A stretch of 64,000 nt of DNA from JAUWCL01 sp964599375. GTDB lineage: Bacteria > Krumholzibacteriota > Krumholzibacteriia > Krumholzibacteriales > Krumholzibacteriaceae. The position numbers were made by a program, and so were the translations under genes. The stretch spans positions 1 through 64,000 of the forward strand of contig CAZREW010000010.1 of assembly GCA_964599375.1 (NCBI GenBank), given 5' to 3'. The notes under the pieces were generated by a model. That model was not told where the DNA came from. It did not search any database and saw only the letters and a program-made list of their open reading frames with translations. This document shows positions 16,899-25,115 of this stretch, piece after piece (the stretch's first letter is position 1; each line of letters begins with the position of its first letter).

Positions 16899-19613
16899 TT
16901 GGATTACGATGCGCTGGTGATCGGAGGCGGCATAGCCGGCATGGAGTCGGGAATACTTCTCGGCGATATGGGTTATGACGTCCTGATGGTCGAGAAGGAA
17001 CCGAGCATCGGCGGGAAGATGATCCTGCTGAGCAAGGTCTTTCCGACTCTCGACTGCGCCAGCTGCATATCGACGCCCAAGATGGCCGGGACGGCCAACC
17101 ATCCGAATATAGATCTCAACATACATACTGAGGTCGATAAAATAGAAAGACTCGAGACCGGTAGATTCCGAGTGACGATAAGGAAAAAGCCCACCTATGT
17201 CGATCTCGAGAAGTGCACCGGATGCCAGGACTGTGAGAGGGCCTGCACGGTCACTGTACCTGACGAGTACAACTTCGAACTGGTCTCAAGGAAGGCCGCC
17301 CACATAGTCTATCCACAGGCCGTTCCCAAGAAAGCGGTAATCGACAGGAAGGGGACTTCGCCCTGCACTTTTTACTGTCCGGCAGGCATCAAGGCGAACG
17401 GGTATATATCGCTCGCGAAACAGGGAGAATATGACAAGGCTTTCGACCTTGTCCTCGAAGATGCGCCTCTGGTAGGTACTTTGGGAAGGGCGTGCTACGC
17501 ACCATGCGAGAGTGAATGCACCCGTAAGGAGATAGGTAACCCTCCGCATATAAGGCTCATAAAGAGGTATATAGCCGATCGCTATTATGATTCTCACCCA
17601 GAGCCGGTCTACGACCCGGTCGATGAACGGACGGGATACAGAGTCGCGATCATCGGTTCAGGCCCTGCAGGACTGTCAGCGGCTTATTTCCTCGCTCGAA
17701 AGGGGCACGATGTCATTATCTTCGAGGCCTCCGATCAGCCGGGGGGAATGCTTCGATCGGGGCTCCCGGACTACAGGCTTCCAAAGAGTGTAGTGGAACG
17801 GGATATAAAGAATGTGACGGCGCTCGGCGTCGAGATAAAGACAGGCGTGCGCATTGGATCCATCGACAGACTCCGCGAAGAAGGATTTGACGCGATATTT
17901 ATATCGGTCGGCGCCACAAAAGGGAAAAGACTCGGCATAGAAGGAGAAGATCTTGATGGTGTTGTAAACGCCCTCGATCTCCTGCGGACGGTCAACTCGG
18001 GGAATAGGGTCGACCTTTCAGGCAGAAAGATCGTGGTAGTGGGCGGTGGAAACGCCGCGATGGATGCTTCCCGGACAGCGCTGCGTCTCGGAGCTAAAAA
18101 GGTCTATTTGTTGTATCGCCGCTCCAGGGACGAACTCCCCGCAAGCAGTGAGGAAATAAAGCAAGCAGAAGATGAGGGAGTAAAGTTTCTGTTTCTCCAG
18201 AACCCTGCGAGGATCATCGGCGATAAGGATGGGAAGGTCGTCGGTGTCGAGTGCGTCAAAATGAAGTTGGGCCAGCCCGATGATTCTGGAAGAAGGCGCC
18301 CCATTCCTGTTCAAGGAAGAAGGAAGATACTTGACATCGACATTTGTGTCACTGCGATCGGACAGATATCCGACACCGCGGCCTTTGTGGACTGCGGGAT
18401 AGAAGTCAACAGGGATAATACTATAAAAGCTGAAGCAGGCAGCCTGATGACTTGCCTTGAGGGAGTATTTGCAGGAGGTGACGCGGTAAGCGGACCTTCG
18501 ATGATCGTCGATGCCGTTGCATATGGCAAGAGAGCCGCCTGGTATATAGACCTCTATGTAAGAGGAGAGGCATACAGTGATGTCGAGTATCCCGGCGGTC
18601 TTCCCGCCGTGGACATCAATGAAGTATTAGCCAGGCAGATGGAATATCCCGGCGATAGAGTGGAACCAGCCGAACTTTCTGTGGAAGACAGAGTTGCTGG
18701 ATTCGAGGAGGTGCAGCTGCCTCTCGGGGAGGAAGAAGCTTTTGCCTCGGCGGCAAACTGCCTCAATTGCGGTATATGCAGCGAGTGTCACGAATGCGTA
18801 AACGTCTGCCCGGCCGACGCTGTCGATCTGTATATGAAAGAGGAGATCAGGGAATACGAAGTAGGTTCTATCGTAGTCTCTACCGGATTCAGGCTTGTTC
18901 CCGGTGAAGTAAATGAAAGTTACGGGTACGGCAGGTCGGCGAATGTCATAACCGCGATGCAGATGGACAGGCTGGTCGCTCCAACGAGGCCTTATGATCA
19001 CTTGCTGAGGCCATCGGACGGCAAGGTACCGGAAAATATCGCGTATATCCTGTGTGCCGGTTCGAGGGACAAGGCACTCGGCAATCCGATTTGCTCGAGA
19101 GTCTGCTGCATGTACTCGATAAAGCAGGCTCAACTGATCCTCGGGGCTCTTCCGATCGCCGATGTCACGATCTACTTCATAGATATTAGAGCCTTCGGCA
19201 AAGGTTACGACGAGTTTTATGAGCAGACGAGAGCGATGGGTGTGAGGTTTGTTAAGGGCAAAGTAGCGCAGGTGGACGAGAAGGATAACGGCGATCTCAG
19301 ATTGAGATATGAGGACATAGATGAGGGCGGGACGATAAAAGAAGCAGAGCACGATCTGGTAGTCCTTTCGACGGGGATCATCCCCAATCCGGATTATCTG
19401 AGCTTGTTCAAGGGGCCTGGACTCGAGTCTGACGAGATGATGTTCGTGAGTGAACCGGAAGAATACAGAAATCCTGGAAAGACCTCGATAGATGGTGTCT
19501 TCGTAGCGGGTTCAGCTTCAGGCCCGATGGATATCCCGGATTCGATCCTGCACTCCGGTGCCGCGGCGGCGCAGGCTGCTTCCTATATCGAGAAGATGAG
19601 AGGCCTGAGATGA
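16899..19613 (+). CDS. HdrA-like flavoprotein with inserted GltD-type NADPH oxidoreductase module
   Basis: 904 residues in three parts. (1) An HdrA-type N terminus: FAD site G-G-G-I-A-G-M-E-S, F-P-T-L-D-C-A-S-C with Cys53/56, and a 4Fe-4S motif with Cys106/109/112/116. (2) A complete GltD-like insertion (about 150-575): Fe-S cysteines near 156, 160, 199, 203, 207; a second FAD site (I-I-G-S-G-P-A-G-L-S-A-A); and an NAD(P)H site (V-V-G-G-G-N-A-A-M-D-A-S-R) followed by L-L-Y-R-R-S-R, whose arginines favour NADPH. (3) The HdrA C-terminal half, with N-C-L-N-C-G-I-C-S-E-C-H-E-C and L-C-A-G-S-R-D. It could pass electrons between NADPH and the other Hdr-like subunits. TTG start with GGAG nine bases upstream; the next gene overlaps by four bases (ATGA). 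Confidence 0.9.
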   Translation: MDYDALVIGGGIAGMESGILLGDMGYDVLMVEKEPSIGGKMILLSKVFPTLDCASCISTPKMAGTANHPNIDLNIHTEVDKIERLETGRFRVTIRKKPTYVDLEKCTGCQDCERACTVTVPDEYNFELVSRKAAHIVYPQAVPKKAVIDRKGTSPCTFYCPAGIKANGYISLAKQGEYDKAFDLVLEDAPLVGTLGRACYAPCESECTRKEIGNPPHIRLIKRYIADRYYDSHPEPVYDPVDERTGYRVAIIGSGPAGLSAAYFLARKGHDVIIFEASDQPGGMLRSGLPDYRLPKSVVERDIKNVTALGVEIKTGVRIGSIDRLREEGFDAIFISVGATKGKRLGIEGEDLDGVVNALDLLRTVNSGNRVDLSGRKIVVVGGGNAAMDASRTALRLGAKKVYLLYRRSRDELPASSEEIKQAEDEGVKFLFLQNPARIIGDKDGKVVGVECVKMKLGQPDDSGRRRPIPVQGRRKILDIDICVTAIGQISDTAAFVDCGIEVNRDNTIKAEAGSLMTCLEGVFAGGDAVSGPSMIVDAVAYGKRAAWYIDLYVRGEAYSDVEYPGGLPAVDINEVLARQMEYPGDRVEPAELSVEDRVAGFEEVQLPLGEEEAFASAANCLNCGICSECHECVNVCPADAVDLYMKEEIREYEVGSIVVSTGFRLVPGEVNESYGYGRSANVITAMQMDRLVAPTRPYDHLLRPSDGKVPENIAYILCAGSRDKALGNPICSRVCCMYSIKQAQLILGALPIADVTIYFIDIRAFGKGYDEFYEQTRAMGVRFVKGKVAQVDEKDNGDLRLRYEDIDEGGTIKEAEHDLVVLSTGIIPNPDYLSLFKGPGLESDEMMFVSEPEEYRNPGKTSIDGVFVAGSASGPMDIPDSILHSGAAAAQAASYIEKMRGLR

Positions 19614-21559
19614 GCGAGCGCAAGGTCGGTGTATATATCTGTCAATGCGGGGGGAATATCTCCGACTATGTCGATGTGGAAAAGGTCAAGGCTGCCGTCG
19701 AGGATGAACTGGGAGTGACTGTCTCGAGGACGACGATGTTTTCCTGCTCTGACGCTTCGCAGACGGAGATGATCAAGGATATAAAGGAGCAGGGCCTGGA
19801 CGGCATGGTCGTCGCCTCGTGCTCGCCAAAGCTGCACCTTACGACGTTCAGGAGTGTGGCCGAGAGGGCGGGCCTCAACAAGTTTCAGTACGTGCAGGTC
19901 AATATCCGCGAGCAATGCTCGTGGGCCCATTCTGACGACCGGGAGGGCGCGACAGAAAAGGCGATCGGTCTGGTGAAGGGGGGCCTCGAGAAAGCCAAAC
20001 TGACAGAACCACTCGAGCCGATAAGGGTCAACTCCATCAAGAGCGTGCTCGTGCTCGGCGCCGGAGTAGCCGGGCTGCGCGCGGCTCTCGAGATGGCCGA
20101 TCTCGGAGTAGAGGTGTTCCTTCTGGAGAGGGACCATTTCATCGGTGGAGAGGTTGCCAGGCTGGGCAAGATGTACCCGTCAGGACGAAACGGCGGTGAA
20201 ATCGCTGCACAGCTGTACGAAGATATCGGGGAGAGGAAGAACATACACCTTTTCACTGGCGCCGAGATGACATCGAAAGAGGGATATATAGGAAACTTCA
20301 GCGTCCGCGTGCGTATCAGGCCGAGGTTCGTCACAGGTACGGATGGAGACTTCGAGAAGGCCGAGAAAGAATGCCCCGTCGAGGTGCCGAGCGAGATACA
20401 CCGGGGACTCAGGACGCGTAAGGCAATCTACCGTCCGGGAAGATGGTCCAGGCCTGAGAAATGGGCGATCGATCAGGAGGCGTGCACGAAGTGCGGACGA
20501 TGCGCCGAGATATGTCCGGGCGCTATAGACCTGGAACAGCAGGAAGAATTCATGATGCTCGATGCCGGTGCGATCATCACGGCAACGGGGTTTGAAAGTT
20601 ACTCGCCTTCGGAAGGCGAGTCAGGGTACGGCACCGGCGGCGTGGTTACCCTTCCTCAGTTCGAGAGTATGGTAGATAATACTGGTAGCAGGCTCGAATT
20701 CGGGAGACGGGAGATCCGCGACGTGGTTTTCATTTACTGCGTCGGCAGCAGACAGAGCAGAGATATATACAACGCCAACCGATACTGCAGCCGCTTTTGC
20801 TGCAACGCCGCCGTCGGGGCCGCCCTAAATGCTTCGAAGAAGATAAAGGGTCTGAGAACCTGGCACCTCTACCGGGACGTCAGGACATACGGCAAGTTCG
20901 AGCTGCTCTACGAACAGGTTTCGTCAGGCGGAGCGGTGTTCTGCCGCTTCGATCCCAAGTATCCCCCGATCGTCGAGGAAGAGGGAGACAGGCTTCTCGT
21001 AACGGTGAACGATCTGCTGACTGGTGGAGACGAGATAGGTATCGGAGCTGATCTCGTTGTTCTCGTTACTGGGATGGTGCCATCGCGAAACGATCAGCTC
21101 ACGTCTATCCTGAGGTTGCCGGTCGGTGAGGATGGATTCTATAACGAGATCCATACAAAGCTCCGTCCTGTCGAGACCGTTATTGATGGAGTATATATCG
21201 GGGGCTGCAGCCAGGGGCCCAAGAATTCTACGGAGAGCATTGCTTCATCGCTATCATGTGTGTCGAAAGCGGCAGCACTGCTGGTAAAGGGTTACGTCGA
21301 CCTTCAGCCTTTCATAGCCTATGTCATAGACGATCTTTGCAAGTGGTGCGGAGAGTGCGAAAAGGCCTGTCCTTACTCCGCGATAGAGGAGACCGTCATC
21401 GATGGCAGGGAGATAGCTGTTGTGAGGGATGTCCTATGCAAGGGATGCGGAGCGTGCCTGCCGGTATGTCCTTACGACGCTACGCAGCTCAAGGGTTTCA
21501 CTGATGACCAGATAAAATCGATGATCGAGGCCTTCGCAGCGGAGGCAGAGTGTGTCTGA
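19610..21559 (+). CDS. HdrA-like flavoprotein with two C-terminal 4Fe-4S clusters
   Basis: A 649-residue canonical-length HdrA homolog. The N-terminal domain is K-V-G-V-Y-I-C-Q-C-G-G-N-I-S-D-Y-V-D. A thioredoxin-reductase-like FAD domain follows (V-L-V-L-G-A-G-V-A-G-L-R-A-A), then a 4Fe-4S motif C-T-K-C-G-R-C-A-E-I-C-P, the I-Y-C-V-G-S-R stretch with R-Y-C-S-R-F-C-C, and a C-terminal ferredoxin domain with C-K-W-C-G-E-C-E-K-A-C-P and C-K-G-C-G-A-C-L-P-V-C-P. In known complexes HdrA is the flavin hub that joins electron donors to HdrC. Its start overlaps the stop of the HdrA-GltD gene, indicating translational coupling and a complex holding two unlike HdrA chains, comparable to QmoA/QmoB. Confidence 0.92.
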   Translation: MSERKVGVYICQCGGNISDYVDVEKVKAAVEDELGVTVSRTTMFSCSDASQTEMIKDIKEQGLDGMVVASCSPKLHLTTFRSVAERAGLNKFQYVQVNIREQCSWAHSDDREGATEKAIGLVKGGLEKAKLTEPLEPIRVNSIKSVLVLGAGVAGLRAALEMADLGVEVFLLERDHFIGGEVARLGKMYPSGRNGGEIAAQLYEDIGERKNIHLFTGAEMTSKEGYIGNFSVRVRIRPRFVTGTDGDFEKAEKECPVEVPSEIHRGLRTRKAIYRPGRWSRPEKWAIDQEACTKCGRCAEICPGAIDLEQQEEFMMLDAGAIITATGFESYSPSEGESGYGTGGVVTLPQFESMVDNTGSRLEFGRREIRDVVFIYCVGSRQSRDIYNANRYCSRFCCNAAVGAALNASKKIKGLRTWHLYRDVRTYGKFELLYEQVSSGGAVFCRFDPKYPPIVEEEGDRLLVTVNDLLTGGDEIGIGADLVVLVTGMVPSRNDQLTSILRLPVGEDGFYNEIHTKLRPVETVIDGVYIGGCSQGPKNSTESIASSLSCVSKAAALLVKGYVDLQPFIAYVIDDLCKWCGECEKACPYSAIEETVIDGREIAVVRDVLCKGCGACLPVCPYDATQLKGFTDDQIKSMIEAFAAEAECV

Positions 21560-21830
21560 CACTATCGATGAAAGATTCCGTGAATCGAGTCTCTTAGCGG
21601 GAAGACGGCGCGAGACGGCGAGACGCGAGCCCGGCCTGAGGCGCAGGATCCTGAAAACGCTCGAGTCGGGGCCGATGACTGTGCCTGAAATCGCGGAGGC
21701 CACGGGCCTGCCGTCAAGAGACATCCTTTGGTGGGTAATGGGATACTTGAGATACAACTTCGTGAAAGCAACGGGCGAGACGACCCCAGAAGGGTATCAT
21801 AAATACTCTCTGACCGAGAGGGACGAGTAA
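21552..21830 (+). CDS. Small winged-helix protein within the hdr operon
   Basis: 92 residues starting GTG within the last codons of the HdrA gene and ending on the ATG of the next (TAATG), so it is tightly embedded. An Arg-rich N terminus leads into a helix-turn-helix: R-R-R-I-L-K-T-L-E-S-G-P-M-T-V-P-E-I-A-E-A-T-G-L-P-S, then W-W-V-M-G-Y-L-R-Y and a wing ending in Y-S-L-T. It resembles MarR/ArsR-like winged helices without any sensing domain. It could be a local regulator or a structural accessory of the complex; nothing in the sequence decides between them. Confidence 0.75.
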   Translation: MSDTIDERFRESSLLAGRRRETARREPGLRRRILKTLESGPMTVPEIAEATGLPSRDILWWVMGYLRYNFVKATGETTPEGYHKYSLTERDE

Positions 21831-22909
21831 TGGAAAGAGTCAATCCTCATATTGCGGAGGAGATGCGGAAGCTGGGCGCATCCGATTTCGGCGCTTGCTA
21901 CAGTTGTGGACAATGCAGCGCGATGTGTCCTCTTACCGAGAACTACATATCGTTTCCCAGGAGGATGATAAGATACTCGATGCTGGGTCTGGAGGACCGT
22001 ATCCTTGCATCTCCCGAGCCGTGGATGTGCTACTACTGCGGTGAGTGCAGCGAGACGTGCCCGCGCCAGGCTGATCCCGGAAGCCTGATGATGGCGACGA
22101 GGCGATTCGTCACGCGGCGTTTCGCCCTCGGACGAGTCGCGGACCTGTTCTACTCGGCTTTCTCGTCATTCATAACATGGATCTTCCTCAGCGCGCTGGC
22201 GACTTTCTGGATCTTCCTCTCATATGACACCGGGATGGACAGGCAGAATGTCGATTTTCTCTCTTTCATCCATTTAGAGCATATTCACAATGCCGGTATC
22301 GCCCTTACGGCCGTTGTCGCTCTCGCGATGCTTCTGAACCTCGTCGTTATGCTGCGAGCTGTAAGGCGAGGGTTCAAGGCAGAGAAGACAGGTTTCGGCG
22401 ATATGGCGAGAGCGGCCCGCTTCGCTCTGACTGAATCGGCCACTCAGCAGAGGTTCGATCTCTGCTCCAGGGAAAGGACCAGGCGATGGGCGCATCTCGC
22501 AATCTCCTGGGGATTCATTGGGATGTTCATAGCGACGGTGCTCGTTATGGGTATCGATTACAAGATCATAGACATCAGCCGTAGTATCCCGTTTGCTTTC
22601 GGAGCTGTCTTCGGAGCGTCGACGGTGGCCGGCACCGCATGGTTCCTCCTCCAGAGGATCAGGAAGAGCAACGAATCCATGAAATACTCTCACGTGAGCG
22701 ACTGGATGTTCCTCGTGCTAATTCTGGCGTCGGTCATGACCGGTTACATCATGGTCCTGTTCAAGTACCTCGACATGCCGCTTGCTGCATACATCGCTTT
22801 CGCCGTCCATCTCGTGGTGGTCTTTGACTTGCTTGTATCCTTTCCTTTCACCAAGTTCGCGCACATGGTCTACAGGCCCCTGGCGCTATGGATGTCGGGG
22901 ATCAAATAG
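21830..22909 (+). CDS. HdrC / membrane cytochrome-like fusion (QmoC-like)
   Basis: 359 residues. The N-terminal HdrC part has two 4Fe-4S motifs, C-Y-S-C-G-Q-C-S-A-M-C-P (Cys23/26/29/33) and C-Y-Y-C-G-E-C-S-E-T-C-P (Cys67/70/73/77). The rest is a membrane domain with about six hydrophobic helices and several His (H-L-E-H-I-H-N, R-W-A-H-L-A, K-Y-S-H-V-S-D-W, F-A-V-H-L) that could bind heme b, as in the HdrE/NarI-like part of QmoC. This protein would link the soluble flavoproteins to the quinone pool. GC content and codon use match its neighbours. The closest known analogue is QmoC of sulfate reducers, but aprAB, sat and dsr are not in the window. Confidence 0.9.
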   Translation: MERVNPHIAEEMRKLGASDFGACYSCGQCSAMCPLTENYISFPRRMIRYSMLGLEDRILASPEPWMCYYCGECSETCPRQADPGSLMMATRRFVTRRFALGRVADLFYSAFSSFITWIFLSALATFWIFLSYDTGMDRQNVDFLSFIHLEHIHNAGIALTAVVALAMLLNLVVMLRAVRRGFKAEKTGFGDMARAARFALTESATQQRFDLCSRERTRRWAHLAISWGFIGMFIATVLVMGIDYKIIDISRSIPFAFGAVFGASTVAGTAWFLLQRIRKSNESMKYSHVSDWMFLVLILASVMTGYIMVLFKYLDMPLAAYIAFAVHLVVVFDLLVSFPFTKFAHMVYRPLALWMSGIK

Positions 22910-22934
22910 GTTCTCTCAGCCAAGGAGGCAGGAA

Positions 22935-23417
22935 GTGTCCGAAGCCAGCAACCCGGAAAAGGTAAGCCTGATCGTCATGAGTGGCGAGATGGACAAAGTC
23001 ATGGGAGCTTTCATAATAGCCAACGGTGCCGCCGCTTTTGACATGGAAGTCACGATGTTCTTCACGTTCTGGGGGCTGAAGGCTATCCAGAAGGGCAATC
23101 TTACCGGAAAAAGCTTTTTCGGCAGGATGCTCGGCATGATGAACCGCGGTGGAATCGACAGGATCGGCCCTTCGAAGTTCAACTTCGGTGGTATCGGCCG
23201 CTGGATGTTCAAGAAGATGATGGGTGGCCATAACGTCACGCCTCTCCCGAAACTCCTCGAGCAGGCGCGGCAGCAGGGCGTCAAGCTGGTCGCGTGCGAG
23301 ATGAGCATGAATGTGATGGAGATCGGCAAGGAAGACCTCATCGACGGCGTGGGCATAGGGGGAGTAGGCACATTCATAGCCGAGGCTTCGGAGTCAAAGA
23401 TACAGCTCTTTATCTGA
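22935..23417 (+). CDS. DsrE2-family (DsrE/DsrF-like) protein
   Basis: A 160-residue protein with K-V-S-L-I-V-M-S-G-E-M-D-K at the N terminus, M-F-F-T-F-W-G-L-K-A-I, and the diagnostic G-V-K-L-V-A-C-E-M-S-M-N-V-M block containing Cys121, the conserved persulfide-binding Cys of DsrE2 proteins. DsrE2 proteins often sit beside tusA and rhodanese genes and exchange sulfane sulfur with TusA. The start is GTG at 22935, preceded by AGGAGG six bases away; the open frame extends further upstream inside the QmoC-like gene without a plausible start. It is the last clear member of the sulfur/Hdr operon, 25 bases after the membrane subunit. Confidence 0.92.
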   Translation: MSEASNPEKVSLIVMSGEMDKVMGAFIIANGAAAFDMEVTMFFTFWGLKAIQKGNLTGKSFFGRMLGMMNRGGIDRIGPSKFNFGGIGRWMFKKMMGGHNVTPLPKLLEQARQQGVKLVACEMSMNVMEIGKEDLIDGVGIGGVGTFIAEASESKIQLFI

Positions 23418-23430
23418 CGGGGGACAAAGG

Positions 23431-24012
23431 TTGGCCGGGAGTAATGAGGCAAGGCTCGAGTTTCATCCACTGACAGTCGAAAGATGGGCCGACTTCGTGA
23501 AGCTCTTCGGGAAGAGGGGAGCCTGCGGAGGGTGCTGGTGCATGTGGTGGAGGCAGACCTCAAGGGAGTTCGAGGCCTCAAAGGGGGAAAAGAACCGCAG
23601 GAAGATGAACAGGCTCGTTTCCTCGGGAGCGGAACCCGGGATAATCGCGTATCATGACGGCCAGCCCGTCGGGTGGTGCGCGGTCGCCCCGCGCTCGGAA
23701 TATCCTCGACTCTCGACTTCCAGGATCCTCAAACCCCTTGATGACAGGCCCGTCTGGTCGATAGTATGCTTGTTTGTGGAGAGGGGTCACCGAGGCAGGG
23801 GCGTATCGAGCGCCCTGATCGTGGCCGCGGTGGATTTTGTCCGCGAACGCGGAGGAAAGACGGTAGAGGCTTATCCTGTCGAACCGAAAAAGAGGATGCC
23901 CGACGCCTTCGCGTTTCATGGACTGGCCGTGTCGTTCTCGAGGGCCGGGTTCAGGGAAGCCGCGAGGCGTTCCGCGACGAGACCGGTAATGCGATATGAG
24001 ATCAAGACCTGA
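23431..24012 (+). CDS. GNAT-family N-acetyltransferase
   Basis: 193 residues. The acetyl-CoA-binding core is visible as V-W-S-I-V-C-L-F-V-E-R-G-H-R-G-R-G-V-S (motif A, R-x-x-G-x-G/S), followed by the helix L-I-V-A-A-V-D-F-V-R-E-R-G and V-E-A-Y-P-V-E-P. The N-terminal C-G-G-C-W-C-M-W-W segment is typical of a GNAT subgroup often annotated as hypothetical acetyltransferase. It starts with TTG 13 bases after the dsrE2 stop and may be read with the operon, but a role in sulfur metabolism is not indicated. Substrate unknown. Confidence 0.8.
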   Translation: MAGSNEARLEFHPLTVERWADFVKLFGKRGACGGCWCMWWRQTSREFEASKGEKNRRKMNRLVSSGAEPGIIAYHDGQPVGWCAVAPRSEYPRLSTSRILKPLDDRPVWSIVCLFVERGHRGRGVSSALIVAAVDFVRERGGKTVEAYPVEPKKRMPDAFAFHGLAVSFSRAGFREAARRSATRPVMRYEIKT

Positions 24013-24139
24013 CCTGGTGGTATCGACAGAGATCACCGGGTTCGTGGAGCTTGAAACACCGATACCCGTGGCATCACGTCCACTATTCTGCTTGAAGAAT
24101 ATTCCGGAATGCCCTAGAGAAAATAAACGTCAACAATCA

Positions 24140-24168
24140 TTGACAAATCCTTTCCACGACCATAAAAT
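24140..24168 (+). promoter_or_regulatory. Consensus sigma70 promoter for the HisKA-receiver gene
   Basis: Perfect TTGACA (24140-24145), 17-base spacer, TAAAAT (24163-24168), 50 bases before the GTG at 24219. It is the best promoter match in the window. The 206-base gap around it holds no convincing gene. Confidence 0.7.
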
Positions 24169-24218
24169 CGCTTTCGAGCGGTCCATTCAAAGGGAGCAAG
24201 ACCAAAGACTGGTAATAA

Positions 24219-25007
24219 GTGTCATCGGCCCATGAGCAGAGGGTAAAATTGTCGGGAAGCGATTCTAATAACAGGACCGATATCAGTGAACTGCAGGTCG
24301 AGGAGCTCCGCAGCAGGATAGCCCTCCTGGAGGGAGAGCTTGCCATCAGGGACGGCCTCGAGGTCCTGGCAGGGGGAATAGCTCATGATTTCAACAATCT
24401 GCTTACCGTGATACTGAACAATATATCTCTGATGAAGCTGGAAGCTTCAGAGCTGAGCGGGAACCTGGTCGGTCTCGAAGAGATGGAGAAGGCCACCCTC
24501 ATGGCTCGCGACCTTGCCTGGAAGCTGCTGAACATAGCTGCCAGCGGCTCTACTCTTCAAACTGATGAGAACGCCTCCGTCTCCAGCGAGGGTCACCTCG
24601 AGGAGCTGATGGGATCGGGGAGGATACTTCTCGTCGATGACGAGGAGGATGTGCGCAACAGCACGGGGGCCGCGCTTAACAGGCTGGGGTACACTGTAGT
24701 GCTCGCGGCGGGCGGTTCGGAAGCGATCGAGATCTTCTGCCAGTCCGCTGACGAGGGCAGGCCGTTCGATGTCATCATACTCGATCTGACCGTTCACGGG
24801 GGTGCGGGGGGAAAGGAGACGGTCTCCAATCTCAAGCGTATCGCCCCGGACGTCAAGGCCGTTGTATCGAGCGGATACGCCAATGACGCCGTAATGACCG
24901 ATTTCGCCGAATTCGGATTTTCCGGAAGACTGGCGAAGCCTTACACCATGGAAGACCTCGGAAGCGTCATCAAGTCCGTCCTGGCAGATTCCCACAACAA
25001 ATCCTGA
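24219..25007 (+). CDS. Histidine phosphotransfer-type domain fused to a receiver; no kinase ATPase domain
   Basis: 262 residues. After a coiled-coil-prone stretch (about 22-45) comes a HisKA-like H-box, G-G-I-A-H-D-F-N-N-L-L, with His56 and a second helix to about 108. A receiver domain follows directly (about 134-258): acidic pair D-D-E-E near 140, phosphoacceptor Asp189 in V-I-I-L-D-L, S-S-G-Y and the conserved Lys in A-K-P-Y. Hybrid kinases of this H-box type normally carry a HATPase_c domain of about 150 residues between the two parts, with N and G boxes; here only about 25 residues separate them. The protein cannot bind ATP as a kinase, so it may relay phosphate from another kinase or be a deletion derivative. 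Start is GTG. No partner kinase is adjacent. Confidence 0.8.
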   Translation: MSSAHEQRVKLSGSDSNNRTDISELQVEELRSRIALLEGELAIRDGLEVLAGGIAHDFNNLLTVILNNISLMKLEASELSGNLVGLEEMEKATLMARDLAWKLLNIAASGSTLQTDENASVSSEGHLEELMGSGRILLVDDEEDVRNSTGAALNRLGYTVVLAAGGSEAIEIFCQSADEGRPFDVIILDLTVHGGAGGKETVSNLKRIAPDVKAVVSSGYANDAVMTDFAEFGFSGRLAKPYTMEDLGSVIKSVLADSHNKS

Positions 25008-25115
25008 TCAGGCATCCGAGGCGTTTATGAGATGGACACCGGAGGGTGCATTTGATAACATAACGCGCTGTTAGCCCTTTGACCCATTGGAATATCAAGG
25101 TACGGAGGTACGGTC

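Noticed and set aside
14369..23417. Classical heterodisulfide reductase or sulfate-reduction (Qmo-Apr) operon
   Set aside because: No HdrB with CCG domains, no aprAB, sat or dsrAB; the HdrA-GltD fusion and TusA/DsrE2 do not fit those operons.
23996..24235. 79-codon frame between the GNAT and HisKA-receiver genes
   Set aside because: Spans a near-consensus promoter, overlaps both neighbours and has no ribosome-binding site or family resemblance.
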